A DNA stretch of 64,000 nucleotides from the NCBI GenBank assembly GCA_000320545.1, contig ADNK01000697.1, forward strand, positions 1 through 64,000, read 5' to 3'. Source of the stretch: Bigelowiella natans CCMP2755. Taxonomy: Eukaryota > Cercozoa > Chlorarachniophyceae. The position numbers were made by a program, and so were the translations under genes. The notes below the pieces were generated by a model that did not search any database, was not told where the DNA came from, and saw nothing but the letters and a program-made list of their open reading frames with translations. Shown here one piece after another: positions 11,025-23,351 of this stretch. The stretch's first letter is position 1. Each line of letters opens with the position of its first letter.

Positions 11025-11075
11025 AAATAGTGGTAAAAGCTGCCAACTTAAATAGTGGTAAAAGCTGCCAACTTT
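11025..11075. repeat. Tandem duplication of a 25-bp unit
   Basis: The unit AATAGTGGTAAAAGCTGCCA plus a few flanking bases occurs twice head to tail. The copies are essentially identical, so it is a recent slippage or duplication event. Confidence 0.85.
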
Positions 11076-11607
11076 TTTTAAGTAGGAGCAGCAGTTTTGA
11101 TTGTATTCCAGTAGTAACAGCAGCAGGTTGTTACGTCACCGTGTGGTAGGTAGGGAGGTAGGTAGGTAGGTAGGTAGGTAGTAGTAGTTTGTGTAGTAAC
11201 GTACTTTGGGATCCACGCCAAAAACCAGTTGTTAAGGCCTTTAGGAGTGGACTCACGTGTTATTCGGAACTCTGCCCAGTACCTTACCGATCACAATTAT
11301 ATAATTGAATATTCAGCACACATTATTGTAGGAGAATGCTTTGAACAGTTGTTAACACAGCTAATGATTGTCCACTACTACTCGATATATGCTTGGTCAT
11401 CATCCACATTCTTTACTCCTCCGAGAAGGTGTGGGTTCTGGAAATTGAACATCACAACAATTAACTCGCATATCTGTAGTTTGGTCATGGTGGCAGTATA
11501 CTATAAAAGTATAATCTCTCTCTACTGACCTCGGGGCGTGCAGGTAAATGGGGCATTAACAGACTCGGTCCCTAATAAGGATTTCATTTAGCGTTCGAAA
11601 TAAATGT

Positions 11608-11609
<2 letters not shown>

Positions 11610-11644
<35 letters not shown>
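11610..11644. repeat. (TA)n microsatellite
   Basis: A perfect TA array in non-coding DNA between the possible exons near 11.5 kb and the type II protein. Confidence 0.95.
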
Positions 11645-11648
<4 letters not shown>

Positions 11649-11991
11649 TCAAGCAAACAGTTACAACAGCAGAGCAGCAGTAGTAGAATATTCGGAGATA
11701 ATTTGTATTAAGAAATATGCATTCGAGCTTCATGATATAGGTATGGTTGTAATGGTTATAAAAAATAGTGAGAAGGAGAAGCTAGCAAGGAGATAAGTAG
11801 TAAGTACGCGGGGTCGATTGAGAAGATACGAAGTCAATTGTTCCTGTGAGAGCCTGGTTGTGGATTATTATTATCAACAAATAATAAATAATATATGTGT
11901 GTATGCTGCTTGGAGTTGATCAGGAGGATGATGACAGTAGTATGTTAATGGAGAGCATGTAGCAGAGGGGTGTCACAAAGCATCATAGCTA

Positions 11992-12873
11992 TTACTGTGT
12001 GAGGGGGTCATAATGATCCTCATTCTTCTTCCTTGCCTTTATCGATTCAGTGATATTTTTCTTGTAGTTTCTCGTTGCTGTGCTCAAAATGGGGCTGGAT
12101 TTTAGCAGAGAGGACGATTGTTCCGCGGCATCATGATAATCCAGTTCTCTATCATCATCATCATCATCATCATTATCATCATCATCGCCTTCTCCTCGCT
12201 GTTTAGCTTTAGCTATGACTTCCGCTTTGGGTGATGATGATGCCGATGACCCTTTTCTCATCTTTGTAGTTTTCTCCATTAAAGTGGGTGATGATTTCAC
12301 AGCAGAAGCAGCAACAGTAGCAGAAGCAGTAGGATGATAATCATGACGAGCGGGCTTTGATGTGTTTTCGCTTTTCTTGTTGTTGTCCTCCTCCTCATGC
12401 ATTGATTGCAGATAGGGATCCTGCTTCGGAGTGCTTGTAGAGTGTGAAGTCATGTCATCATCTTTTTCACTGTTTTGAGCATATTGCAGATAGTGATCCT
12501 GCTTCGGAGTGCTTGTAGAGTGTGAAGTCATGTCATCATCTTTTTCACTGTTTTGAGCATTAACATTTTGACCAGTGGCACGTGATGGTGGGCTCTTCGA
12601 ATAGTGGATTCTATCACATCGTGCAGAGTCTCTGGAGGATATTTCTCTGAGAAAGGCTGGCGACACGTCTCTTCGTCTTGGACTGGATGATGATGATGAT
12701 TCGGGAGAATAATCAAGTTTGATCTGCTTCTTCTCGATAGCTACGACGGCAACAGTAAGGAGCACCAAAAACATTGGCAACAACTTAAGAGCAACAGCAA
12801 ATGGCTGCTGCGTAGTCTTGGACCACGCAGCTCTTCCTTCAGCTGCCATTTGTATTCGAATCAAAGCTAGCAA
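11992..12873 (-). CDS. Acidic type II membrane protein with an internal 25-residue tandem repeat
   Basis: An uninterrupted 293-codon frame. Near the N-terminus a basic/polar segment precedes one hydrophobic helix (LLPMFLVLLTVAVVAIE, about residues 32-48), then a long hydrophilic, probably disordered region. That layout is a signal-anchor plus stem. Two copies of a 25-residue unit (core AQNSEKDDDMTSHSTSTPKQ) lie in tandem at about residues 106-155. An Asp/Asn run is encoded by a GAT/ATC-type microsatellite (about 12150-12186). The frame ends in a TAA whose context (CACA then GTAATA) is also a plausible splice donor, so this may be only the first exon of a Golgi-type enzyme continuing toward 9 kb. 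The function is unknown. Confidence 0.5.
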   Translation of the reverse strand: MLALIRIQMAAEGRAAWSKTTQQPFAVALKLLPMFLVLLTVAVVAIEKKQIKLDYSPESSSSSSPRRRDVSPAFLREISSRDSARCDRIHYSKSPPSRATGQNVNAQNSEKDDDMTSHSTSTPKQDHYLQYAQNSEKDDDMTSHSTSTPKQDPYLQSMHEEEDNNKKSENTSKPARHDYHPTASATVAASAVKSSPTLMEKTTKMRKGSSASSSPKAEVIAKAKQRGEGDDDDNDDDDDDDRELDYHDAAEQSSSLLKSSPILSTATRNYKKNITESIKARKKNEDHYDPLTQ

Positions 12874-13429
12874 AAAGTAGTAGCTTTAGCCTTTTTGGAG
12901 CACACCACCATAGGCGAGTGAGTAGTTTTAATTTGTACAGTGATGGTTGATTGATGTGTTGTCCTCGTTCCTCCTCCCCCTCCTCCTTCTTCCGAATAAT
13001 GAATGAGTGTATTATTATTGTCTCTTGAGTATTTGCAGGGATGTGAGGCCAACAATTCACAAAAAACCGCAAAACAACAATCTTTACAACAATAGTATAA
13101 TATAAAGCATTTCTATAGGTATTATCGGCTTAAATATTTGTCTTGAATTATCCAGCACACTACTACTACTACTACTACTACTTCTTATATTTCAAGAACC
13201 TCCTCAAAACCCAACATAACTAAATAACACAACACAACGACTTCCCGTACTCACCATCGTCATCTGCCAGATGAATCTTACTCCACGAACCGAAGCACAT
13301 TATCCTTCCATGCTATTGCCTGCTCGCGGTTAAGGAGAATAAAGTATGCTTAAGCTTGGTTACCACTTGTTGTTTTCCCGATGATGCAATCATAGTTACA
13401 TTATTTCTCAGACTTGATTCATCAGTCAT

Positions 13430-13969
13430 ATGATGAGTCTGCTTGTCAAGAGTATCAAGACCTGCTGCTGTTGCTGCAAGTTTGCAGCTAGAAGCAGAGG
13501 TGAAGAAATAGGCACTAAAGAAGAAGATAAAGTAGAAGCTCCCATGGAACTTCAACGACACTTTTCTAGTCTTGGAGAAGTTAATGAAAATGAAATTGAC
13601 CTTGCACAAGGAACAGGAACATCTTCAATCCGTGAAGATGCAGTAACGAAAAGAGCAACAGTAAACCCAGCTTTAAATGAAGTTAAGATTTCAACTAGGG
13701 GCGGAGAATCATCAAGTGTGATATCTAGCAGCCAGCATTGTCTGAAATTATCCTCATCTTCCCTACACATTGACGATGATGACATAGTGCGACAAACATA
13801 TTCAAAAGTTGTGCCAGTATCTCAACCTCCATCACTAATGAGATCGCCTCAGTTCTGCGATTGCGAACCTTGTCAACAGGCACGGCGTATAGTGTGGCGT
13901 AATAGATTCACTTTCAAAGCATCCGCAAAAGATACACATGCTACATTTGATGGTGATGAGCAATGGTAA
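13430..13969 (+). CDS. Hypothetical 179-residue protein, Cys-rich N-terminus
   Basis: A single open frame. MMSLLVKSIKTCCCCCKF at the N-terminus could be a palmitoylated membrane-attachment segment. The middle is Ser/Glu-rich and probably disordered. The C-terminal part carries CDCEPCQQARRIVWRNRF, a compact Cys/aromatic patch. There is no recognisable family or obvious splice structure. It is listed because its composition is not repetitive; a chance frame remains possible. Confidence 0.38.
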   Translation: MMSLLVKSIKTCCCCCKFAARSRGEEIGTKEEDKVEAPMELQRHFSSLGEVNENEIDLAQGTGTSSIREDAVTKRATVNPALNEVKISTRGGESSSVISSSQHCLKLSSSSLHIDDDDIVRQTYSKVVPVSQPPSLMRSPQFCDCEPCQQARRIVWRNRFTFKASAKDTHATFDGDEQW

Positions 13970-14800
13970 AAAAAACCAATCCATTAGTTAACAATAATAG
14001 TGAGGATAAGTCATATGTTACTCCGAAATTATCCACTTTTCTCATTCCACATGCGAAAAACTTGCCATAAAAGAAAAGCCATTCAATTGTGAGAGTAAAT
14101 GCTTTGATATGATGAAGTACATCCATACGGCACTATCCTGCCATCCTGTCGTTACAATGCTGTGATTCAGTGTAACAAAAACATAATCAGAGCTCAAATC
14201 AGGCGTGATAGCGCTTGCCCTTCAAATTTTTTCATCAAGACTTAACACTCTTGCACAGAGCGCGAATGTCAAGAGATTAACGCATGTCATTTCAGGCTTT
14301 AAGCGCACTAAAGTCAAATAATACACAAATAGAAGCATGATTCTGCAGCCTGAAATACGAAGAAAGTCATACAGGCAAAAACTAGTTCTTGTCCTCGTAC
14401 GCATACTTGGCATAAATACATTGGAAAGCTCATCATGTACTAGTATTAGATCTGTAGCTGTCATTTGATCACAATGACGTTTTTCATGCGACGAAATAAT
14501 TAGCCCTCTAACTGCATGCAAGGGGCATTTATTTTAGTTGCGCATAGTGCGCCATTCGATGCGCCTGTGATTGGCAAATTTGATTTTCTATTTCATAAAT
14601 CACATGCATCTTGAATGTTAATTCACTTGAGAAAGATGCCGTTGTACCGACCGGCATACGACACGAGGATCTGCGCACTACTAACACATTCTACGCTGTG
14701 CCCCATGCATGCGGAACATTCTCTGATCTTGTTTTGAATTTGCCATCATTGTTTAAAATTTACATGGTGCATGAGGTTTAAGTACAAAATTTTAACTACG
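13970..14800. other. No gene seen
   Basis: Non-repetitive, with moderately palindrome-rich sequence around 14.45-14.75 kb (GCATGC and ATGCGC motifs). No exon with supporting splice sites was found. Confidence 0.5.
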
Positions 14801-14801
14801 G

Positions 14802-16480
14802 CTAAAATCCCTTCCCTTCTCGACCAATTGCTTCAGATTGATTGTTCCCTGCCTCGCCGATTGCAAAGACCTTATCATGTCCCTTCATTCCATCTGCATC
14901 TTCCCCAGACGAATAAGCACAAATCTCAACGTTAGAATTACATCGTCCAATCGCAAGTCCTACAAGGATGATTCCTAACCCGACTAACACCAGCGTAAGT
15001 TGCCAATCTGCTAGATAAGTATACTCACGGTAAAATATTAAGCCTGAGCACATCGAAGCGACATTTAAGGCCCCATACTCAATCGGAAGTGCTTTGGTGG
15101 TTTGATATCTTCCGAATACATTCTTCAGCCACCTGGATATCATCGTATCGTCTAGGTTTAGAATAGTTCTAAGACAAAAGAATAATTCCTTATATGATTC
15201 TTACCATACTGTTGCCAAAGAGGAGGAAATCCATATGATGCATGCAATATATACGATCCAACTATTGCATTCATTCCCAGTGCAGTTTGCCAGCATCGTC
15301 AGAGAGGCCTTCATACACAGTCATCCACAAGTTAACAAATCAGCTAAAGTTGTATTGGAGTAGGTTGGTAACCTTCATAGTCAATGATGCCACGCCTTCG
15401 TCCATTCCCATCGATGCTGGATATAAGAATCCCATCACGTCATCAAGCCAAATTGGCGGAACAGTCACAGGCGCTATTGTGGTTGCAGTTACAGCAATTT
15501 CCCCTCTTTTCACATTTTGAGGTTTTTCCCCTGGTGGAGCGATGGGAGATTGTGTCTTTGTACTACTGCAACCATTAATCCATTCTTTTTTATGATCATC
15601 CAAAGGTATGGTAACGTTAGATCGTAGTATCATGTTCTTCGCTCCAACATCTTTCTCTGAATGGGATTCTGCCGTCCCAGGATATTGTCGTTCGTACAGG
15701 AAAATGGAGATCACCGAGACGATAACTAAACTAAAGAGGATCGCAACGTATACGGATGCCCCAGGCTTTTCTAGGAGACCGATAATCTAAAGCAGCATAC
15801 AGAATGTCAACCACTATCATCCTTCACGAAACATCAAATTCATGAAAAACCAATCACCTCTTTCGGTGTGAAATTAACTGGAATATCGGAAGGAGTACCA
15901 ATGACTACAAAGCAAACCTGCAACGATCAAACGGCACAATACTTGTTTTCTGCCAACATTCGTTTTCAGCGTCTACTTTCTTACCCCTAGAAGAATAGTG
16001 CCGCTACATGCAATTTTTGGCGGAGTAAGAGGCTCCTTAAGAAGCCAGCGTGCGAAGATCATATTCCTATCAAAATGATAATTAGAAATAGCAGAACTGA
16101 AAGACAAAGATTGGTATAGTGCATTGAACGAACCATATCAAAAGAGTCGTGAAGATGGATCCCATCAGAATCAAGGGACCTTTACGAGTAGTAGCACACA
16201 AAAATTATTGTGTGCTCTGAATTTATTTGATTCATATTAGATTAAATTCATTCCCATACATACCAAAGATCAGTGAGATGACGTACAGCACACAGCCAAT
16301 GCCATAGGTAACGAGTCCCAAAAACCATACGAACATCCTTGGAAATCGGCAGGAAAGCAAAGGTACTTTCTCATCAGGATAGGACAGTGCGTATCGTTGA
16401 ATGACCATAGAGAGGGCAAGGAAAGATGCCCCTCCCATAGAGAATATAATACCGACAAACAACAGCCCGCTGCTTGCCAT
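14802..16480 (-). CDS. NIPA-type (DUF803) magnesium/metal transporter
   Basis: A multi-pass membrane protein of the NIPA family, a relative of EamA drug/metabolite transporters; characterised members move Mg2+ across plasma or endosomal membranes. Seven exons join without a frame break: 16480-16264, 16179-16134, 16066-15985, 15917-15858, 15786-15373, 15308-15205 and 15132-14802, giving 417 residues. Family features in order: the N-terminal helix (GLLFVGIIFSMGGASF), a second helix ending LYVISLIFG, then GPLILMG with NMIFARWLLKEPL, the TILLGVCFVVIGTP helix, a helix after the loop (VAILFSLVIVSVISIFLY), WIVYIACIIWISSSLATVW, and the conserved YQTTKALPIEYGALNVAS with the last helix LTLVLVGLGIILVGLAIG. 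The loop encoded by exon 5 is longer than usual and carries most of the extra length. Substrate specificity is inferred from the family only. Confidence 0.9.
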
Positions 16481-18121
16481 TTTTCTTAAAAGCGATAGTC
16501 AAATTACGAGCTATTCCGGCATTCAAACTTCATTTTCTTGTTAGTGACAATGTAGTCGATCAGCTCCAGGGTGAATAACGCCCCTGTGATGATGGATAGA
16601 CAATTATTTTCCTGGGCAATGAGTTGTTGCTTCCTTGGATGATGGGAATAGTAGTTAGATTAGGTGGTGCTGCTGCCTGTCTGTCTTAGCATCATCATCG
16701 TGATTCCAATGAGGGAGTAGAGTAGGCGGGGGAAGAGGGAGGGGGTTTTAACCATGAGTCTCACGATTTTCATTGTCGCACAACAATACACCCGATCCTC
16801 GCATGTGAGTCACTCGGACTCCAGCTAGCCAGGACTCAATTGCACACAGAAACTCAACACCCCCTGCAAGTTTTGCGTTCGGAACACCGACGGCTGCGCT
16901 TTGGATTTGCGCGAGTTTGTTGTTTCCGCGGGAAAATGAGAGGAAGGAAGTCAACAGACCTGAGAGGGAAATTCAATTTTTGGCCATGCTGGCTTGGCTA
17001 GTTGGCGACGTTGTTTTGGAAACGCAGTCCATCATCAATTTTCTTCCTCTTGCGCACTGCCACGCAGGACTCGTGCACTGGAGAACGAGTGGCGAGCTTC
17101 CACTTTGTGTGAGCATGCCAGCATGCCAGCATTGCAGCAGCGCAAACGGCATCGCACGGTCCAGCGGTGACCATTCACCACGATGCACGCAGCGTGGGTG
17201 CATGTTTGGCAAAGCCAGAAAGTGAACGGCGCCAGGCTGGTGCGTGGGGCGGTCTAGCGGTCCAATGAATGTGGACACAGTGTGTGCAATGCGTGTTGCA
17301 ATGGTCTCCATGCATGACCTGTTTGTGTCTAGACGTTGTGCTTGCCAGCTCACTGAGCACCAACGTGCCATCACATCATTGCCTCGTTGCAATTTGGCAT
17401 TTGTTCATTCAGCTGTCGATTGGTGAGACGGGTGATGAAATGAACCAATTGAACTTGTTCAATGGTCATCCTCGTGTGGTTGTGCAATGCCAGAATGCAG
17501 CGGCTGCAGCACCCTTGTTGAATTTGTTGGTTTCCGCCATCATGTGTGTTTCATGCAGTCAAATGCACGTTGCTGTTGCTTCGGTCTTGAATGGCGCGCA
17601 CTCCGCGCAGCAGTGCGTGTTTCCTTTTCTTCTCAAGTCAACCTTTTCGTTTCGTCGTCGCGCATCACTGTGGCAATGAGTCGATTAGTGTGGCAATGGC
17701 AATGTGATGGGCGCACATGAAACTGAATGCCGAACACAGTTCGTCACAAACTGTGACTCATCATGCAGCATGGTCTGCAAGCCTGTGAAGTGCATGCAAT
17801 TGAGTCATGAGCATGGAAATGGGGCTGCAATCGCTTTTAGACAGATCAAGCCTCAGAAGGTTTCATGGATGAGAGGTGCACTACAGAAACATGTCCAGTA
17901 GGAAAGGAAATTGACGGATTATGCTAGTAAGTGCACTGACGAACACCTCCGGAAGTCCGGGGAAGATATCTTGTATGACCTGTGGCACCCTTTCTACCCA
18001 CTCCTCTGGTACTACCGAAAGACAATGAGTGCATCAAAATCAGTAGCTAGCTGCACAATCATGCGAAATAGGGGGAAATGCTCATCTATAGTAATTGTAC
18101 ATCCAAGGAAGCATGAATTCT
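16481..18121. other. No gene recognised; CATG-rich, TG-rich island
   Basis: The stretch from about 16.85 to 17.9 kb has higher GC, no microsatellites and many GCATGC/CATG/TGCA words. It resembles the 35.2-36.8 kb stretch. Open frames here are long only by chance and lack family motifs. Confidence 0.5.
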
Positions 18122-18393
18122 TCATGAGGAATGTGATTCAATCCAATTTTCACATTTCAAACAGACACAAATGCAATTATCATTGATCACTCTACCTGCT
18201 TCTCTCAACTCGTTCAGTCTCACAGCCAAAGGAGCCAGCCAGGGGAAAATAGCCAAAATCTCTATAGGAGACAAATGTAAATGACGACACGGAGATAGAA
18301 AGATAAAATAAAATTTCAGAATCGCCTCAAAAAAATCATATGAATCTTCATTAGAGTGATTCATGAAATCACTCAATTTATTTAGTTTTTCCT

Positions 18394-18434
<41 letters not shown>

Positions 18435-18590
18435 GAACCTAAACATTCTTCTACTTCCCCTAAAACTTTAACTAAAATAGTAGTTTCTAGGGGCGAAAGG
18501 GGGGGGGTTCTTTTACGTTCAGGAGGCTCAGGAATATCTCCAACTTCAAATAGCTTGCTTGTTAACAGGTATGTCACTCCAGCAGCCTGT

Positions 18591-18634
<44 letters not shown>

Positions 18635-18733
18635 GCTTTGATAATGGGTGGTACAGAACGAACATTCAATGTAATGTTGGCGACAAGTACAGCATGCTGG
18701 TAGTATGTTGTGCACTCCTCATTTTATCTCTAA

Positions 18734-18781
<48 letters not shown>

Positions 18782-19317
18782 GTACCAGGATTCCGCGTTC
18801 AATATTGATGGATGATACTATTGTTCCTTTCTTCTGACAAGCAGCCATCGTTGCTACATGCTCAGCCTGACATCACGATGATCAACGACTATGTATGGAT
18901 GATTTCTACTATGATAATGATAATGGCGAGAGCCTACATAGGTGGCGCGCGCGCGTGTGTGTGTGTGTCTTTCATTATTTTGCTTCCATAATAAGATTTC
19001 AATCCCAATTTTCCGCGCCCTGTTTAATTATATTTTATCTAATCTTTTTGTTGTTTTTTGCTGGTGTTCTTCTACCTCATCATCGCGAATAGCGCATATG
19101 ACGTCGTACAAGTTAGTAATATTAGGACGACGTTCATCTCCGAGCCTTCGCTCGGTCTAACCAGTCACGAGGGATTGCAATTATATTGTTTAAATTCGAT
19201 TGAGAAACTTTAAAAACGGAAAAACAGCTAAGTCCAATTGAAATTAAACAGCAATTCTCAGACGATACTTCCAAGATATAATAGCAACCCTTATGGTGAA
19301 ATAGTAATCACGAATGC

Positions 19318-19359
<42 letters not shown>

Positions 19360-20438
19360 ATTTTTAGTAGCACAATCCTATTCATCAACTTTGACTCCTC
19401 AAACCTGGAACTCGTCGTAGAGGTACATATCACCTCCCATCCAGTATTGTATTGCTGCAAGGAGTAAGCAATGAAATAAAGCAAACACATCATTTATCAA
19501 CGCAAATATTTACGCTTTAATCGTCAGAAACCGACAAATATAGCGTGAAATGCATTCAACAATCATACAATTACTATGATGACAAGCATCATAGTAGGCA
19601 TTCATCATTGCTAAGGTACCGATGCCAGGGGCAGGGAGTTCCTTCATCAGCTCTTCATTAGCATCAGCAAACTCACCGTATGTATCTACAGCATGGGCCT
19701 GCATATTATTGTGTGCTGAATTTAGTATAATGACTATTACTTTAAAACAAAAAATGAGGATCAAGCTACACGACAATACCTCGATGAGTTCGGAGAAATT
19801 ATATGCTAAAGTGGGAGACAGCAGCCACATGAGCACCAAAACCTATCATGAAGTAAACAAATATTATTATCAACGCCAGTATATGTTAAAATATTATATA
19901 CTAGTAGTAGTAATGATAAAAATGGTAAAAATAATAAAATATCAAAGGTCAGATACTACATGAAAAACACATGAGGATGAGAGAAGAAGGGAAGTTTATG
20001 GACGAGGAGTGAAACACGCCACATCATAGCGTACGAAGTTCTTTGCATATATTTGCTGTCACGTGGAAAAACGACGTTGCTGCACTACTACTACTACTAC
20101 TACTACTTATCTACCCAGTAGTAAACAATGGCAGCATGCTGTGCTAGAAACCGCGTAGCCCATGATCTAAAAACAATCATTTTATCCAAAATTCCCAGCT
20201 ATATTTATTTCTTCTGTCTACACATACCACATACATGGAAAATAGCGAAAACTACAACGACTATTCGTAGCAGTAGAAACAACGGGTAAGAGGAGAAGGG
20301 TATATTAAATAGCAAAAATTCGTTGGTTGTATCATCAGGAGCACTTCCTCAATAAACAGCATGTAATGTGGAGAATAGAGAAAGAGAAATAGCTTAAGGT
20401 AAGAAATAGTCAGGCAGCAATGCTGCAGAGCTTCCATT

Positions 20439-20469
<31 letters not shown>

Positions 20470-20495
20470 ACATTACTAGCTTGTTCAGAGCTGAA

Positions 20496-20529
<34 letters not shown>

Positions 20530-21130
20530 ATCAATCATTATTGACAATCTGACTATTGATAATAACCTGTCGCCTCCTAGAGCCTCAAAGGTGAGTAGAT
20601 GGTGAAATTCGTTCCATTCCTCTGCAAAATGCACTCGTTTGACAGCAGCCTATAGATTAAAAATAGTACCAACGTCAGTGTCCACCATATATGGAAACGC
20701 ACACATAAAAAAATATTCCTCTCCTTATCGTCTCTCGGTATGGAAATCATCGAGTATTAGACGCGATATTTCGTAGTACCGCACGTCGCCACCATCCAAA
20801 AGACTCATAGAGGTGCAGCATCGTCACATAGCTCAGGTACGGCATTCTAGCTACAGTCTCAAGAAACCTTGTAGTAATAGTATTGATAACAGATAATACA
20901 CCCATAATTCATTCGTGACTCAAGAACTACAGGAGATAATAACAATGCTGCCTTAAAAGAAACATTTCCGTATAGATCAGTATCTTTCCATTGGTTCCGT
21001 CATCAGTTATTATTGTTTGATTGCAAGTAATGTATGTCGTTCCATACCAAAAGCGTTCCAAAGGGCGGCCATCGAAGAGGGAGTCGAGCATCAAACACAG
21101 CACAATATACGGTGCCTAACACGATATAAC

Positions 21131-21166
<36 letters not shown>

Positions 21167-22853
21167 CTATTTTTAGTTTTCTTACTCATCTTGGGCATCG
21201 ATATACCATCACCATCATCATCATCATTTAAAAGTCATCATCTAGATGATCCTCTCGTCGTCGTTGATTGCTTCTTGCCCCTTTGTTTGTGTACGATGGG
21301 ATCGATCATATGCTGATATGCCATTGCCCTGATTCTATCACTACCTTAATAACAAACGGCGCTTCGATTTGCGTGCGGTTGTTTTCTCGTTCCCATACCT
21401 GTTTAGTAGTTACGAGAGTAGTAGTAGTGGTAGTAGTGGTAGTAGAGCTTTAGAATAAACGGAGGACAAAGGAATAATAGCAGCTGCAGGAGGTACTATG
21501 CACTATCACTACTATTACTACCATCCATCAACACACTACTACTACTACTACTACTACTACTACCTTATCATTATCTAGCTGGAGTTGTTTCAGCTTTTGC
21601 CTGTAGTTTACACACTCTTCCATGTCCAAGTCAGGGTTGATTAAGCAGGAAGGATTCTAACATTAGAAACGACAATGTGGGGAAAAACAACAATTCAGAA
21701 TGAATTCCAGACGGATTGGTGATAATATTCTTCATCTTGTTCTTCTTCATTTTCTTCTTCTTATCCTTCTCCTTCTTCTTTTTCTTCTAAGAGATCGTCT
21801 CTCTTCATGTTATCCCTTATACAGTGTATTTGTTGTGCGCAGAGTGTGTGATGGGCATTCCTTTACAATATCTTCTTCGTCCCCGGAAATCTAATATATT
21901 GCGTTCAGGATTAGCATGATGGTTAGATACAGCAATGCACATTATTATCTAATATGTCCCCCTTCTTATCTCCTATTGATCTCTTCCTCTACGCATACAC
22001 AATCTCTCTCTCTCTCCCTCCCTCTCTCTCTCTCTCACCTTGATCTTGATGAAATTGATCATTTGCTTTAACTCCCTGATGAAGTTGTCCCTTGCCATTT
22101 CGATTGCGTTAGCTGGAGGGCCTGCATTACTCTTAGAAGAAAAAGTTTGGGTACAACCCAGTCATCCAGTGGCCATTGATCATAAATATTACAACACTGT
22201 ATAATTACACACCGGATCGTAGTAGCGCCCTGCAGTCTGAGCAAGGTATCCATAGTCGCAGGGAAGGACTTTCGGAGCTAGCTCCTTTATCTTCAGCTCT
22301 CTAATTTAACAAAACCACGAATCACATCATTTCTGTGCTAAATGCTGCTTGGTGGAGGGGCAAGCTACGAGGAAGGATGCCCGCTTTTCTGAGATCACCT
22401 TTCGATTTCTTCAAGCTCAGCCACAAGAACTTTCTTCCGAATCTCAAGATCATCCACCATCTTATCACTGTTCTGTCGATATCCTCCAACTCCTCCTCCT
22501 CGTCCTTTTTCTTGCAGCACCGTTTTAGTGCTATCGATTTCAGCATCATCAGAGGTTGCACGGGGAGACAAAAGATGATCCACTCTTGCATTATTTCTCA
22601 TGTGCCGATGTACCGATTGCACAAAGGGGGAAGGGAAAACTCGTAGGTTGGTGCCTCCATGGAATGGTGTAACAGGTGGCCTACTTGAGACCGATGCTGA
22701 TCGCCGTGCTCCTAGATGATGGTGCTGATGATGCTTGCTGCTGCTGCTGCACAAGGTCCAGGTGAGGACGACGACTGCAAAAGCAATCAAGACTACCAAT
22801 CGCAGATAAAGGAACCAACGCATGCGGGAGTGGTGTCTTGTGTGGTCCTCCAT
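18122..22853 (-). CDS. PTOX: Plastid terminal oxidase (PTOX/IMMUTANS-type alternative oxidase)
   Basis: A di-iron plastoquinol oxidase that passes electrons from plastoquinol to O2 in thylakoids (carotenoid desaturation, chlororespiration). Thirteen exons join in phase: 22853-22399, 22300-22213, 22131-22039, 21656-21564, 21115-21048, 20867-20780, 20649-20567, 20166-20115, 19842-19780, 19698-19620, 19454-19405, 19156-19076 and 18866-18786; a last exon starts at 18586. The six iron ligands are visible: [13 protein letters not shown] (Glu269), [13 protein letters not shown] (Glu309, His312), FSELIE (Glu358/361) and RDDEAEH (Glu431, His434). PTOX-specific [11 protein letters not shown] is present. 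The N-terminus has a signal-anchor helix ([20 protein letters not shown]), then a basic Ser/His/Arg-rich stretch, fitting bipartite targeting to a complex plastid. The start could also be the Met at 22823. The 3' end is uncertain: the final frame runs through a (GA)n tract to a stop at 18122 and may contain another intron. Confidence 0.93.
18398..18630. repeat. Facing (CT)n and (GA)n arrays around the last PTOX exon
   Basis: (CT)n at about 18400-18432 and (GA)n at about 18593-18630 are complementary and enclose about 160 bp that encode the start of the last PTOX exon. In RNA they could pair and loop this exon out. Confidence 0.85.
18739..21162. repeat. Microsatellites in PTOX introns
   Basis: Individual PTOX introns carry their own arrays: AGT at about 18739-18768, CT at about 19322-19355, ACT at about 20084-20106, ATC at about 20439-20470, ACT at about 20499-20529 and AAT at about 21130-21162. 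Confidence 0.85.
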
Positions 22854-22979
22854 CCGATGCCCCTCCTTCTCCTCCTCCTCTGGTTTGCTGTTAGGAATTT
22901 ATTAGCACTGATCGATGAGCACCGAGAGCTGTTCGCCGATCCAAAAGAGAAAGACTAAAATACCGTTATTTACATTGTT

Positions 22980-23340
22980 GTTAATATTCTTGCAATTTTA
23001 CCCTGCGACAACGATAATCTTTTGTCGCAAGAACATACAAACTATTAGTTAGTATCTGCCATCTACAAAAGGAAGCGACGGGTCACAGAGTTTACTGTAA
23101 CAGTAACTCTTACAACAACAATTACAACAACAATTACAACAATAGTTACAACAACAATCACAACACATCCAAGAACATGATCCTGTCCAAATTATGTCCA
23201 AAAAATTACCACTGCTATTTTTCGGAAATTGAATATTGTAGATAAAAACGATTCTGTCCAAAATACATCGATATAATTACCAAAAGAATTGGGGGAAATA
23301 TTTAGAGCCATCTACTTCTTCTCCCTGATTCCACACTGCT
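22980..23340. other. Intergenic region between divergent PTOX and DEG9-like genes
   Basis: It contains an imperfect TTACAACAACAA repeat (about 23095-23165). PTOX and the protease gene diverge, so both promoters must lie within roughly 22.85-23.35 kb. No motif was identified. Confidence 0.5.
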
Positions 23341-23351
23341 CCACCCTCCCG

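Noticed and set aside
16917-17679. Several frames of 90-140 codons in the 17-kb region
   Set aside because: They overlap in many frames on both strands in a low-stop, TG-rich stretch, with no family motif or splice pattern.
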